64,000 nt of DNA, taken from positions 62,001-126,000 of the forward strand of contig NZ_JAVFVU010000020.1 in the NCBI RefSeq assembly GCF_030929615.1. Direction: 5' to 3'. Position numbers and translations under genes: made by a program. This stretch comes from Dyadobacter sp. LHD-138. Its GTDB lineage: Bacteria > Bacteroidota > Bacteroidia > Cytophagales > Spirosomataceae. The notes below the pieces were generated by a model. That model did not search any database. It was not told the origin of the DNA and saw nothing but the letters and a program-made list of their open reading frames with translations. Within the stretch, counting starts at the first letter, position 1; every line of letters begins with the position of its first letter. This document shows positions 53,919 through 62,831 of the stretch, piece by piece.

Positions 53919-54941
53919 ATGAATAAAAATTTTAAAGATGGCCTGAACCTCATGTCGAAGGTTACTCCGAAGCGTGCATGGAATGCCATTCAGATATTAA
54001 GCAGTTATTTTTACTCGAAATCCACTGGCAGACCTGTTCATTGGGGAATGCCCATTGCCATTTCTTTCGAACCAACCACCTCCTGTAACTTACGCTGCCC
54101 TGAATGTCCGAGCGGGCTGCGTTCTTTCACCCGTCCGACGGGGATGATGGAAGAAAAACTCTACAAAAAGACGATCGACGAACTCGCGGATACCTTATTA
54201 TACCTTATATTTTACTTTCAGGGCGAACCTTATCTGCATCCCAAGTTTTTCGAACTGGTGCAGTACGCACATGACAAGGGTATTTACACGGCAACTTCTA
54301 CAAACGCACATTATCTGACGGATGAAAAAGCCAGAAAAACCGTGGAGTCGGGGCTCGATCGTCTGATCATTTCTATTGACGGAACCACGCAGGACACTTA
54401 CGAGCAGTACCGCATCGGCGGAAACCTTGAAAAAGTGCTGGAAGGAACGCGCAATATCATCAAATGGAAAAAAGAGCTGAAATCAAGTACGCCGCATGTG
54501 ATTTTTCAGTTTCTGGTGGTGAAGCCCAATGAACATCAGATTGAAGACGTCAAGAAACTGGCTGAGGAAATGGGTGTGGATGAAGTGGGTTTGAAAACGG
54601 CGCAGATATACGACTACGAGGAAGGATCTGATCTGATACCAACCATTGACAAATATTCCCGTTATAAGAAAGAGAAAGGCGGAGGTTTTTCGATCAAAAA
54701 CAAGTTTGTTGATCATTGCTGGAAAATGTGGCACTCCTGTGTTATTACCTGGGATGGCGCGGTGGTGCCCTGTTGTTTTGATAAGGATGCCGAATATCAA
54801 TTGGGCGATATGAAGCGGACCAGTTTCCGGGAGTTGTGGCGCGGCAAGAAGTATACCGACTTTAGAGCATCGTTGATCCGGTCAAGATCCGAGATCGAAA
54901 TGTGCAAGAATTGCACGGAGGGAACACAGGTTTGGGCGTGA
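53919..54941 (+). CDS. Radical SAM/SPASM-domain protein
   Basis: A 340-residue iron-sulfur enzyme. The radical SAM cluster motif is C56-x3-C60-x2-C63 (TTSCNLRCPECPSGLRSF). The C-terminal SPASM domain has additional cysteines: HCWKMWHSC, VVPCCFDKDAEYQLGDM and EMCKNC. Such proteins modify peptides or other small molecules with an auxiliary cluster. No precursor peptide or transporter gene is adjacent. Some family members without peptides act in lipid or glycan maturation, so the substrate stays open. Single gene. Confidence 0.88.
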   Translation: MNKNFKDGLNLMSKVTPKRAWNAIQILSSYFYSKSTGRPVHWGMPIAISFEPTTSCNLRCPECPSGLRSFTRPTGMMEEKLYKKTIDELADTLLYLIFYFQGEPYLHPKFFELVQYAHDKGIYTATSTNAHYLTDEKARKTVESGLDRLIISIDGTTQDTYEQYRIGGNLEKVLEGTRNIIKWKKELKSSTPHVIFQFLVVKPNEHQIEDVKKLAEEMGVDEVGLKTAQIYDYEEGSDLIPTIDKYSRYKKEKGGGFSIKNKFVDHCWKMWHSCVITWDGAVVPCCFDKDAEYQLGDMKRTSFRELWRGKKYTDFRASLIRSRSEIEMCKNCTEGTQVWA

Positions 54942-55104
54942 AACATTGGTTTTTTTGATATATATTCGAAAAATTAACAAATATTAATACGATATAACAT
55001 TCTGATATACAGGTTTTAAATAGTTATTATTAAAACTCCGTGGAACATTTTTTGGTGGTTTGCTCCGAATAATTGAAATTTGGCATTGGTAACTCACACA
55101 ATTC

Positions 55105-55902
55105 ATGGGCAAAGTAATTGCAATTGCAAACCAAAAAGGCGGAGTAGGTAAAACTACTACCGCGATTAATCTTGCTGCCAGCTTGGCAGCACTGGAATTC
55201 CGTACGCTTATTATTGACGCAGATCCGCAGGCGAATTCTACCTCAGGACTGGGATTTAACCCTCAGGAAATGCAGAACAGCATCTACGAATGTATGGTAG
55301 AGGATGTTCGTACAAGCGATGTCATTTTGGAAACCGATTTCCCAAACCTCAATCTATTGCCGTCGCACATAGATCTGGTAGGGGCGGAGATTGAAATGAT
55401 CAACCTTAAAAATCGCGAGCAGCGCATGAAAGATGCGATTGCGGAAGTGCGCGACGAATACGATTTTATCATTATCGACTGTTCACCTTCTCTGGGTTTA
55501 ATTACCATCAATAGTTTAACCGCGGCAGATTCTGTGATTGTACCCGTTCAGTGTGAATATTTTGCATTGGAAGGTTTAGGGAAACTCCTGAATACAATCA
55601 CCATTATCCAGTCACGACTCAACACAAATCTTGCGATTGAAGGTATCCTTTTAACCATGTACGACCTGCGTTTACGCTTGTCGAACCAGGTGGTTAATGA
55701 GGTCACCAGCCATTTTGAGTCGTTGGTATTTAATACAATCATTCCCCGCAACATTCGTTTAAGTGAATCGCCAAGTTATGGTATTCCTGTTTTGGCGCAG
55801 GATGCAGACAGCAAGGGTGCTATCAGTTATCTGAATCTGGCCAGAGAGATTCTGACTAAAAACGGATTGCTTTCTACGGATGCACATCAGGGAGTAAATT
55901 GA
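55105..55902 (+). CDS. parA: ParA/Soj-type partition ATPase
   Basis: A 265-residue ATPase that moves chromosomal origins with ParB. The deviant Walker A is [18 protein letters not shown] (about 10-27), then [25 protein letters not shown] (Walker B) and [16 protein letters not shown]. Length and motifs are those of chromosomal Soj proteins. It is the first gene of the conserved parAB-DUF5683-dapB-lepB run, with parB 32 bases downstream. Confidence 0.95.
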   Translation: MGKVIAIANQKGGVGKTTTAINLAASLAALEFRTLIIDADPQANSTSGLGFNPQEMQNSIYECMVEDVRTSDVILETDFPNLNLLPSHIDLVGAEIEMINLKNREQRMKDAIAEVRDEYDFIIIDCSPSLGLITINSLTAADSVIVPVQCEYFALEGLGKLLNTITIIQSRLNTNLAIEGILLTMYDLRLRLSNQVVNEVTSHFESLVFNTIIPRNIRLSESPSYGIPVLAQDADSKGAISYLNLAREILTKNGLLSTDAHQGVN

Positions 55903-55934
55903 TCAATTGTATTTAGGGGAGATCATAGCGCAGA

Positions 55935-56864
55935 ATGGAAACAACCAATAAAAATAAAAAAATGACCGGTCTCGGGCGAGGCTTGGGCGCATTGTTGCAG
56001 GATTCGGACAAGGTGAATAACACGCCCCGTCCGAGTACAAGACCTTCGTCTCTTGATGCAGTCGGTTCGATGAACGAGATCGAGCTGGATCAGATAGAAG
56101 CGAACCCATATCAGCCCCGAACCAAGTTCGATCAGGAAGCACTTTCGGAACTCGCAGACTCGATCAGGGTCCAGGGGATTATTCAACCAATTACGGTTCG
56201 CCAGCTTGGGCCGGACCAGTATCAGCTTATTTCCGGTGAAAGACGTTTGCAGGCCTCGAAATCCCTTGGGATGGTGAGCATTCCGGCTTATGTGCGGACT
56301 GCGAATGACCAGCAAATGCTGGAAATGGCGCTGATTGAAAATATTCAGCGTGAAAACCTTAACTCGATAGAAATTGCCCTGAGCTACCAGCGCCTGATTC
56401 TGGAATGTAACCTGAAACAGGAGGAGCTTGGTGTGCGCGTGGGTAAGAACCGGACTACGGTTAATAACTACATCCGTCTTTTGAAATTGCCGCCGGTGAT
56501 TCAGGCTGCTTTGCGCGACAACCGCATCAGCATGGGGCACGCCAGGGCAATTATCACCATCAACAGTGACCAGATCCAGCTGAAAATTTTCAATAAAATT
56601 ATTGAAGAAGGATGGTCGGTTCGTAAAGTAGAAGAAGAGGTGCGCAAGCTTGGTATGATGAGCAGCATTTCTTTTGAGACTAAAAAACCGGTGACGGTCA
56701 ACCAGGAAATAAAATCGCTACAATTCCAATTGTCTTCCTTTTTTGGGGCAAAAGTATCTGTGAAAAGCAGTGACGACCATAAGGGTGAAATTAAGATTCC
56801 TTTTGAGTCTCAGGATGAGTTGAAAAAGATTTTGGAAACGTTGAAATTTAATAGCAAAGCTTGA
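55935..56864 (+). CDS. parB: ParB/Spo0J partition protein
   Basis: A 309-residue CTPase that loads on parS sites and partners with ParA. The N-terminal segment (GLGRGLGALL) contacts ParA. The CTP site is seen as LISGERRLQASKSLG (GERR motif) with the ALIENIQRENLNSIE helix, followed by the HTH (LGVRVGKNRTTVNNYIRLLK). The C-terminal dimer region ends in EILKFNSKA-like residues. No convincing parS was found in the window. Overlaps the downstream DUF5683 gene by 4 bases (TTGA). Confidence 0.95.
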   Translation: METTNKNKKMTGLGRGLGALLQDSDKVNNTPRPSTRPSSLDAVGSMNEIELDQIEANPYQPRTKFDQEALSELADSIRVQGIIQPITVRQLGPDQYQLISGERRLQASKSLGMVSIPAYVRTANDQQMLEMALIENIQRENLNSIEIALSYQRLILECNLKQEELGVRVGKNRTTVNNYIRLLKLPPVIQAALRDNRISMGHARAIITINSDQIQLKIFNKIIEEGWSVRKVEEEVRKLGMMSSISFETKKPVTVNQEIKSLQFQLSSFFGAKVSVKSSDDHKGEIKIPFESQDELKKILETLKFNSKA

Positions 56865-57568
56865 AAAAGTGGTTTTTGATAGGGATTGTCCTTTTTATCT
56901 CTGGTAAAGGAAATGCCCAGACTGTCGGGCCGGATGGTGGAAATGGGAAGGCTGCCAAAATTGTAGTTGCAGATACAGCGGCAGTAATGAAGGGCGATAC
57001 TTCTTTATCAAAGGTGACAAAGAAATGGATGCCTAATCCTAAAAAAGCCACGCGTTTGGCGGCGATGATACCCGGATCCGGACAAATTTATAACCGCGAC
57101 TACTGGAAAGTTCCTTTGGTGTATGCGGCGCTCGGAGGCGGAACCTGGACTGCGCTCTATTGGAATGTCAGGTATAAGGATTTCGTAGAAGGATATAGGA
57201 GCTTTTATGATCTGGATGATCCGACAAGCGCGGGATACGGAAAGTTTAAAAAGGGAGTAACGTCGGATACCAGATTGCCGATTTTTTATCGGGGAGGTAT
57301 TTTAAATGGCGAGCGCGTGGATTCATTGATGTTAACTGTGGATCAGGTTAAAAGAGAGAAAAGCCGTTACAGACGTTACCGTGAAACCGCCATTGTGTTT
57401 ACCGTTGCGCTTTATGCTATTTCCATCATCGAAGCCAACGTTGCCGCACATTTAAAAACATTTGACCTGTCGGACGACCTGACATTGCATGTTTCGCCGA
57501 AAATTCAGCAGCCCAATATGACCAGGCCTACACCCGGTGTAAGCCTCGTTTTTAATTTCCGGAAATAA
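56861..57568 (+). CDS. DUF5683-family exported protein
   Basis: A 235-residue protein starting at TTG 56861, which overlaps the ParB stop; this start gives the signal peptide MKKWFLIGIVLFISGKGNAQ. The mature protein has the DUF5683 core (ATRLAAMIPGSGQIYNRDYW, KVPLVYAALGGGTW) and a hydrophobic helix near residue 175-195. Function not established, but the gene regularly sits after parB in Bacteroidota, suggesting an envelope role. Confidence 0.8.
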   Translation: MKKWFLIGIVLFISGKGNAQTVGPDGGNGKAAKIVVADTAAVMKGDTSLSKVTKKWMPNPKKATRLAAMIPGSGQIYNRDYWKVPLVYAALGGGTWTALYWNVRYKDFVEGYRSFYDLDDPTSAGYGKFKKGVTSDTRLPIFYRGGILNGERVDSLMLTVDQVKREKSRYRRYRETAIVFTVALYAISIIEANVAAHLKTFDLSDDLTLHVSPKIQQPNMTRPTPGVSLVFNFRK

Positions 57569-57613
57569 GAGATATTAGTTAATAAAGTATTGATTGAAAT
57601 TTAAGTTTTTAAA

Positions 57614-58333
57614 ATGAAAATATTATTGCTGGGTTACGGCAAAATGGGTAAAACAATCGAAAAGATTGCCTTGGAAAGAGGACACGTTATCGTCGGGAAA
57701 ATAGATGTCCAGAACCGCTCGGAAATGGAAAATCTCGGAAAAGACGATGTTGACGTTGCCATTGAGTTTAGCTCTCCCGAATCGGCTTATGCCAACATCA
57801 CGTATTGTCTTGAAAAAGGCTGGCCGATCGTATGCGGCACCACAGGCTGGCTCGAACACCGCAAGGAAATTGAGCAGCTTTGTGAAAGTAAAAAAGGTGC
57901 ATTCTTTTACGCTTCCAATTACAGTATCGGGGTTAATCTCTTCTTCCGTTTGAACCGTCAGCTGGCGCGTTTGATGAAAGGGCAGAATTACCACGCTTCC
58001 ATGACTGAAATCCACCACATTCACAAACTGGATGCGCCAAGCGGAACGGCCATTACCCTTGCCGAAGGCGTTATTGCTGAGGATGAAAAAATCGGCGGAT
58101 GGAAACTGGATCCGGAAGATGGGGAAGGTTTTATTAAGATTAAAGCAGAAAGAGAAGGAGAAGTGCCGGGGACGCATATCATTCGGTATGAGTCGGAGGT
58201 GGATACCATTGAGATTTCTCATACAGCACATAACAGGGCTGGTTTTGCGTTGGGTGCCGTGGTTTCGGGAGAATGGCTTCCAGGCAAACAAGGTGTTTTT
58301 GGAATGGATGATCTGTTAAAAAATTTAGACTAG
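57614..58333 (+). CDS. dapB: 4-hydroxy-tetrahydrodipicolinate reductase
   Basis: A 239-residue NAD(P)H enzyme of the lysine / diaminopimelate pathway, making precursors for peptidoglycan. N-terminal Rossmann KILLLGYGKMGKTIEKIALE, IEFSSPESA, CGTTGW, and the conserved DapB block EIHHIHKLDAPSGTA (catalytic His and Lys) are present. Slightly shorter than the E. coli enzyme, as usual in this phylum. Followed 27 bases later by lepB in the same operon. Confidence 0.95.
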   Translation: MKILLLGYGKMGKTIEKIALERGHVIVGKIDVQNRSEMENLGKDDVDVAIEFSSPESAYANITYCLEKGWPIVCGTTGWLEHRKEIEQLCESKKGAFFYASNYSIGVNLFFRLNRQLARLMKGQNYHASMTEIHHIHKLDAPSGTAITLAEGVIAEDEKIGGWKLDPEDGEGFIKIKAEREGEVPGTHIIRYESEVDTIEISHTAHNRAGFALGAVVSGEWLPGKQGVFGMDDLLKNLD

Positions 58334-58360
58334 TATACGTAACGCTCAATAAATCAGAAT

Positions 58361-59494
58361 ATGGCTTTTAATAAGGGATTAACCTCTGCATCATCTTCCA
58401 AAAGTAAAAAATCAGGAGTAAGAGAGTGGTTTGACTCCATATTGTTCGCAGTGATCGCTGCAACACTTATCCGGTGGTTGTTCTTTGAAGCATTTACAAT
58501 TCCGACACCTTCGATGGAGAACAGCCTTTTAGTAGGCGATTTTTTGTTTGTTAGTAAATTACATTACGGAACGCGCACGCCAAAAACGCCGTTGCAGGTT
58601 CCGTTAACCCACCAGACTATTTGGGGAACCAACATTCCTTCCTACACGGACGCCATCCAATTGCCGCAATTCCGTTTGCCGGGTTTCAGTGACGTTAAAC
58701 GCGGCGACGTGGTCGTATTTAACTATCCGCCGGAATTACAACACCCGGTAGATCTGAAGACAAACTATATCAAAAGATGTATGGGGCTTCCCGGCGATAA
58801 ACTGGAAGTGCGTGACCTTCAGGTTTTCGCAAATGGCACAGCCGTTGAGAATCCTCAAAGGATGGAAAATGAATACTTCGTTGCGACAACGACCAGTGTT
58901 AACGAAGCGAAGATTTTTAAAGAAAATGGAATTTCTGAGTACAACACGTATCAGGAAACTTTTAACGATACCATTCCGGGAAATGACCAGTCGGGATATT
59001 TGGTGTATACTACCGTTGAACTGGCTGCGAAATTGAAGCAATACGACTTTGTGAAAGACGTGACTTTAGTGAAAGCTTCGAAGGATATCAGCGAGCCAAT
59101 GCTTTATCCAAACTCGGAATTATTTAAATGGAACCGTGATAACTACGGTCCGATTACCATTCCAGCTAAAGGAATGACCGTGCAGCTGACGCCTGAAAAT
59201 GTTGCTTTGTATGGTCCGGTGATCAAAAATTACGAAGGAGTAGACGCGGTTGAAATTGACAACAACACCGTGAAAGTGGCTGGGAAGGTCATTACAAGTT
59301 ATACTTTCGATCAGGATTATTATTTTATGATGGGAGATAACCGTCACAATTCGGCTGATTCACGTTACTGGGGTTTTGTTCCCAAAGACCACATCGTCGG
59401 AAAGGCGGTATTTGTATGGATGTCGATCGATCCGGCACCGACAAGTTTCTTAGGGAAAATTCGTTGGAGCAGATTATTCCGCGTAATTAACTAA
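58361..59494 (+). CDS. lepB: Signal peptidase I (first copy)
   Basis: A 377-residue membrane protease that removes signal peptides. One N-terminal membrane helix (about 24-45). The nucleophile is S51 in IPTPSMENSLLVGD, and the general base is K138 in KTNYIKRCMGLPGD. The C-terminal GDNRHNSADSRYWGFVP box is complete. Between the catalytic parts lies an insertion of about 150 residues (about 150-320), typical of Bacteroidota LepB. A strong terminator follows, then a second lepB. Confidence 0.94.
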   Translation: MAFNKGLTSASSSKSKKSGVREWFDSILFAVIAATLIRWLFFEAFTIPTPSMENSLLVGDFLFVSKLHYGTRTPKTPLQVPLTHQTIWGTNIPSYTDAIQLPQFRLPGFSDVKRGDVVVFNYPPELQHPVDLKTNYIKRCMGLPGDKLEVRDLQVFANGTAVENPQRMENEYFVATTTSVNEAKIFKENGISEYNTYQETFNDTIPGNDQSGYLVYTTVELAAKLKQYDFVKDVTLVKASKDISEPMLYPNSELFKWNRDNYGPITIPAKGMTVQLTPENVALYGPVIKNYEGVDAVEIDNNTVKVAGKVITSYTFDQDYYFMMGDNRHNSADSRYWGFVPKDHIVGKAVFVWMSIDPAPTSFLGKIRWSRLFRVIN

Positions 59495-59514
59495 CCGAAA
59501 AATTTTTAAGATTG

Positions 59515-59552
59515 AAAAGGGGAGAAAAGTATTGCACTTTTCTCCCCTTTTT
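59515..59552 (+). terminator. Strong terminator between the two lepB genes
   Basis: AAAAGGGGAGAAAAGT (59515-59530) and ACTTTTCTCCCCTTTT (59536-59551): 16-base perfect arms and a 5-base loop. Confidence 0.92.
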
Positions 59553-59642
59553 GTTTTAAATCAATATACAGTAAAATTATATATATAAGAATTTGGATGT
59601 TATTTGCGAATCCTGTACTATTGTTAAAGATATAAACAAGCC

Positions 59643-60827
59643 ATGATAACTCCTGTTCATAAAGAAGCACCGCGTACGCCTGTGAAAACGAAGAAAAAAT
59701 CGGCTGTCCGCGAATGGCTGGATTCTGTGCTGTTCGCTGTGATTGCCGCCACGCTGATCCGGTGGCTATTTTTTGAAGCATTCGTCATTCCGTCGTCCTC
59801 CATGGAGCATACGCTGCTGGTCGGCGAATATTTGTTTGTAAGTAAATTACACTATGGCACACGTACGCCAATTACGCCGTTGCAGGTCCCGTTATCGCAT
59901 CAGACGCTGTGGGGAACCGAAATACCATCTTACATGGATTTGATTTCTTTGCCGAAATTCCGTTTGCCAGGCTTTTCGGATGTGAAAAGGGGCGATGTGG
60001 TGGTATTCAATATCCCTTCCGAACATCCGGGTCTTTACCAGAAATACAGCCATGTGTTGCCCAATCTGAAACCGCATCCGATCGATCTTCGAACCAACTA
60101 TATCAAAAGATGTGTGGCGCAACCCGGCGACCAGTTTGAACTGAAAGACGGTCAGGTGTATGTCAATGGGGCAAAAAGTGAAAATCCGGAGGGCTTGCAA
60201 AGTGATTATTTTGTTTCGTCAGGAACCGCTATCAATGAAACCAATATCTTTAAAAAGAATGGTATTACGGAGTATTCGCCTTATACGGAAACATTTGACG
60301 ACAGCCTTTCCGCTAACGACGAGCAAGGTTATATAGTCAAAACTACCGCTGAAACTGCTGAAAAGCTAAAATCCTATGACTTTGTAAAACGCGTACAGAT
60401 GACTGTATTGCCGAAAGGGATGAAAGAAACGTATCTCTATCCAAATTCGGAAAGATTCGGCTGGAACAAGGATAACTATGGCCCGATCGTTATACCAAAA
60501 GAAGGAGTGAATGTCAGGCTAACCGATGACAACATTGCCTTGTACGGCGAAATTATTCAGTATTTTGATGGGAATGACGACATTATCGTGAAAGACAGAA
60601 AAGTCACTAAAAGTGGAAAGGTAATCGACAATTATACTTTCCGGCAGGATTATTATTTTATGATGGGGGATAACCGGCATAACTCGGCGGATTCCCGTTA
60701 TTGGGGATTTGTTCCGAAAGATCACATTGTCGGAAAGGCGGTATTTGTGTGGATGTCTATTGATCCGGATCCTTTGGATTTTGTAAATAAAATTCGCTGG
60801 AACCGTTTATTTAGGATTATTGAATAA
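59643..60827 (+). CDS. lepB: Signal peptidase I (second copy)
   Basis: A 394-residue paralogue of the preceding gene with the same layout: membrane helix at about 25-47, nucleophile S53 in IPSSSMEHTLLVGE, base K155 in RTNYIKRCVAQPGD, and GDNRHNSADSRYWGFVP. The two proteins share long blocks at both ends and differ mostly in the middle insertion, which is longer here (EHPGLYQKYSHVLPN). They may divide substrates. It has its own promoter region, since a terminator separates it from the first copy. Confidence 0.94.
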   Translation: MITPVHKEAPRTPVKTKKKSAVREWLDSVLFAVIAATLIRWLFFEAFVIPSSSMEHTLLVGEYLFVSKLHYGTRTPITPLQVPLSHQTLWGTEIPSYMDLISLPKFRLPGFSDVKRGDVVVFNIPSEHPGLYQKYSHVLPNLKPHPIDLRTNYIKRCVAQPGDQFELKDGQVYVNGAKSENPEGLQSDYFVSSGTAINETNIFKKNGITEYSPYTETFDDSLSANDEQGYIVKTTAETAEKLKSYDFVKRVQMTVLPKGMKETYLYPNSERFGWNKDNYGPIVIPKEGVNVRLTDDNIALYGEIIQYFDGNDDIIVKDRKVTKSGKVIDNYTFRQDYYFMMGDNRHNSADSRYWGFVPKDHIVGKAVFVWMSIDPDPLDFVNKIRWNRLFRIIE

Positions 60828-60828
60828 C

Positions 60829-60859
60829 AAAAAAGCTTCCCAACCGGGAAGTTTTTTTG
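60829..60859. terminator. Bidirectional terminator
   Basis: CTTCCC-AACC-GGGAAG (60836-60851), flanked by A and T runs; shared by lepB and the convergent GH13 gene. Confidence 0.85.
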
Positions 60860-60869
60860 TTATTATGGG

Positions 60870-62693
60870 CTATTCTTCCTGAGAAAATATCAAAGCCGTG
60901 TAAGGTGGAATCTGCAACGGAACATGCTGGGGTAACTGATCAAATTCTCCTTCGACGGTCGAAACATCGAAAACGCCTAAGTTAGAAAAATCCTCATCGT
61001 AATTTTCATTGTCGCTGTTAAAACGGAGTTTCCAGGAGCCGGGCCTTGGAAACCCGACTTTGTAATCGTCAAAAGTTTCTGTTGAAAAATTGAGTATGAC
61101 GACAACGCTGTCTTTCGGTCCGCCGTTTTTGTAGCGGTGCATGACAATGACCTTTTTCTCGTCATCGGCACGTATAATCTGAACTTCCTGTCCCTGCAAA
61201 CCCTCGGTGACGCCAAACCAGTTTCTTCGTAAATGGATCAGATCGCGGTGCAGATTGATAAAACCGCTGAATCTTTCCAGTCTGGACCAGTCCATTGGAT
61301 CGCTGTCCGAAAACCATTTGTCTTCCAGAAGCGGCTGTCCCTGGAAAATCATCGGGATACCGGGCGAAGTTAATACCAAAGCTACGCCCAGCGCTGCCCG
61401 CTTCTTGGAATACCAGTTGTCCACGTCGCCGTCGGCAATTTCTTCGGCCACTCGCGCCTGTCCGTTGGCTACCTCGTCGTGGGATTCCGTGTAAATAATC
61501 CGCTGAAACGAATCCGTGTTATAGCGGCTGGTAATGGCGTCTGCAATAGACGGAATATTACGGTTTTTATCATCGGGTGTGATAATGGCTTCACGAACGG
61601 CATGTACAAATTCGGCGTCCCACTGAGAGCCATAACCCATGCCGTTGTTTTCAACCGAGTTTGTTACGAAATCCAGCGCGTGCATATCTTCGGCGATGGT
61701 GATCCGGTCCGGGAAATTCTCTTTAATATCTTTATTGATCCATTGCATCAGTGAGATACCGTCTTGCAAATCATTTCCAGGATTGCCATCAGCCTTGACA
61801 TTCCGGATGTAAACGACCATATCCATGCGCAGCCCGTCGATCTGGTAATCTCTTAGCCACATCAGGGCGTTATCATGGATATACTGCCTCACTTCCCCGC
61901 GCCCGTAGTCGGGTCTGGTATTACCCCAGGGTGTGTGGGATTTCCAGTCGTTGTAAAAATAAATACCTCCGCCATCATTTTCTGACCAGCCGTCAAAGCG
62001 CCAAAGATCAAGATCCGACGGTCCGAAATGATTGTAAACCACATCCAAAATCACGGCGATACCAGCTTCGTGGGCGGCTTTAACGAATGCTTTTAGCCCA
62101 TCAGGTCCTCCATAATCAGATTCTATTGCGAAGGGATTGGCAGGGTTATATCCCCAGGAACGATCACCGGGGAATTCGGAGCAGGGCATGAGTTCTACGG
62201 CATTAATGCCCAATCCTTTTAGATACTCAATTTTTTCAATGGCGGTGAAAAAAGTGCCGACCTTATTTTGTTCTGTTACGTGGAACGTTCCAATGTGTAA
62301 TTCGTATATAATCAGCTCATTCCAGCCTGGCATTATATATTGAGCGTCTTTCCAGTCAAAACTTGCATGGTTATAAACCACGCCGTTCCCGACTGAGTTG
62401 GTCACCATTAAAGCATAAGGATCCTTTCGCTGAAAATCACCTGACGGTGTTTTTAGCGAAAATTTATATTCATCGCCTTCTTTCGAATTTTCTACGAGAA
62501 TTCCCCAGTTCCCATTTTCTTCGGGTTGTAATGGATGGGTTTCTGAATTCCAGTCATTGAAAGTTCCAACGACCGAAACGCTGTCGGCGTGCGGTGCCCA
62601 AACCCTGTAATAAACTCCCTGAGGATGACAAACTGCTCCCATTCCTTCGTAATGTTCTAAAATGCCGGTATCGTTAGTGTCTGGGTTTTTCAT
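60870..62693 (-). CDS. GH13 alpha-glucan branching-enzyme-like protein
   Basis: A 607-residue enzyme with an N-terminal CBM48 domain (about 26-110: YYRVWAPHADSVSVVGTFND) and a GH13 barrel. The four conserved regions are DVVYNHFG, DGLRMDMV (nucleophile D291), ITIAEDMH (acid E335) and TESHDEVAN (H405, D406). A beta-sheet C-terminal domain ends the protein. The order and the CBM48 fit branching or related glucan-modifying enzymes, but the sequence around the nucleophile is unlike standard GlgB (which reads DAVAS there), so its exact reaction is uncertain. No glycogen operon is adjacent. Confidence 0.82.
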   Translation of the reverse strand: MKNPDTNDTGILEHYEGMGAVCHPQGVYYRVWAPHADSVSVVGTFNDWNSETHPLQPEENGNWGILVENSKEGDEYKFSLKTPSGDFQRKDPYALMVTNSVGNGVVYNHASFDWKDAQYIMPGWNELIIYELHIGTFHVTEQNKVGTFFTAIEKIEYLKGLGINAVELMPCSEFPGDRSWGYNPANPFAIESDYGGPDGLKAFVKAAHEAGIAVILDVVYNHFGPSDLDLWRFDGWSENDGGGIYFYNDWKSHTPWGNTRPDYGRGEVRQYIHDNALMWLRDYQIDGLRMDMVVYIRNVKADGNPGNDLQDGISLMQWINKDIKENFPDRITIAEDMHALDFVTNSVENNGMGYGSQWDAEFVHAVREAIITPDDKNRNIPSIADAITSRYNTDSFQRIIYTESHDEVANGQARVAEEIADGDVDNWYSKKRAALGVALVLTSPGIPMIFQGQPLLEDKWFSDSDPMDWSRLERFSGFINLHRDLIHLRRNWFGVTEGLQGQEVQIIRADDEKKVIVMHRYKNGGPKDSVVVILNFSTETFDDYKVGFPRPGSWKLRFNSDNENYDEDFSNLGVFDVSTVEGEFDQLPQHVPLQIPPYTALIFSQEE

Positions 62694-62800
62694 CTGGGAT
62701 TTTAAATGTGAGAATTTTTCAATGGATTAAGCAAATCTTATGCCAGCAGAACTTTGGAGAATATATTGTTATCGAATTGAGGTTTATGGTTCATATTTTT

Positions 62801-62808
62801 TAATTTGC
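62801..62808 (+). promoter_or_regulatory. Promoter box of dprA
   Basis: TAATTTGC resembles the -7 element and lies 24 bases before ATG 62832. A longer reading starting at TTG 62805 would begin inside this box. Confidence 0.45.
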
Positions 62809-62831
62809 AGTTCAAACACACTATAAATAAC

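Noticed and set aside
55033..55047. Possible parS-like half site (CCGTGGAACA) before parA
   Set aside because: Only one half of the TGTTCCACGTGGAACA-type palindrome matches; the other half is unrelated.
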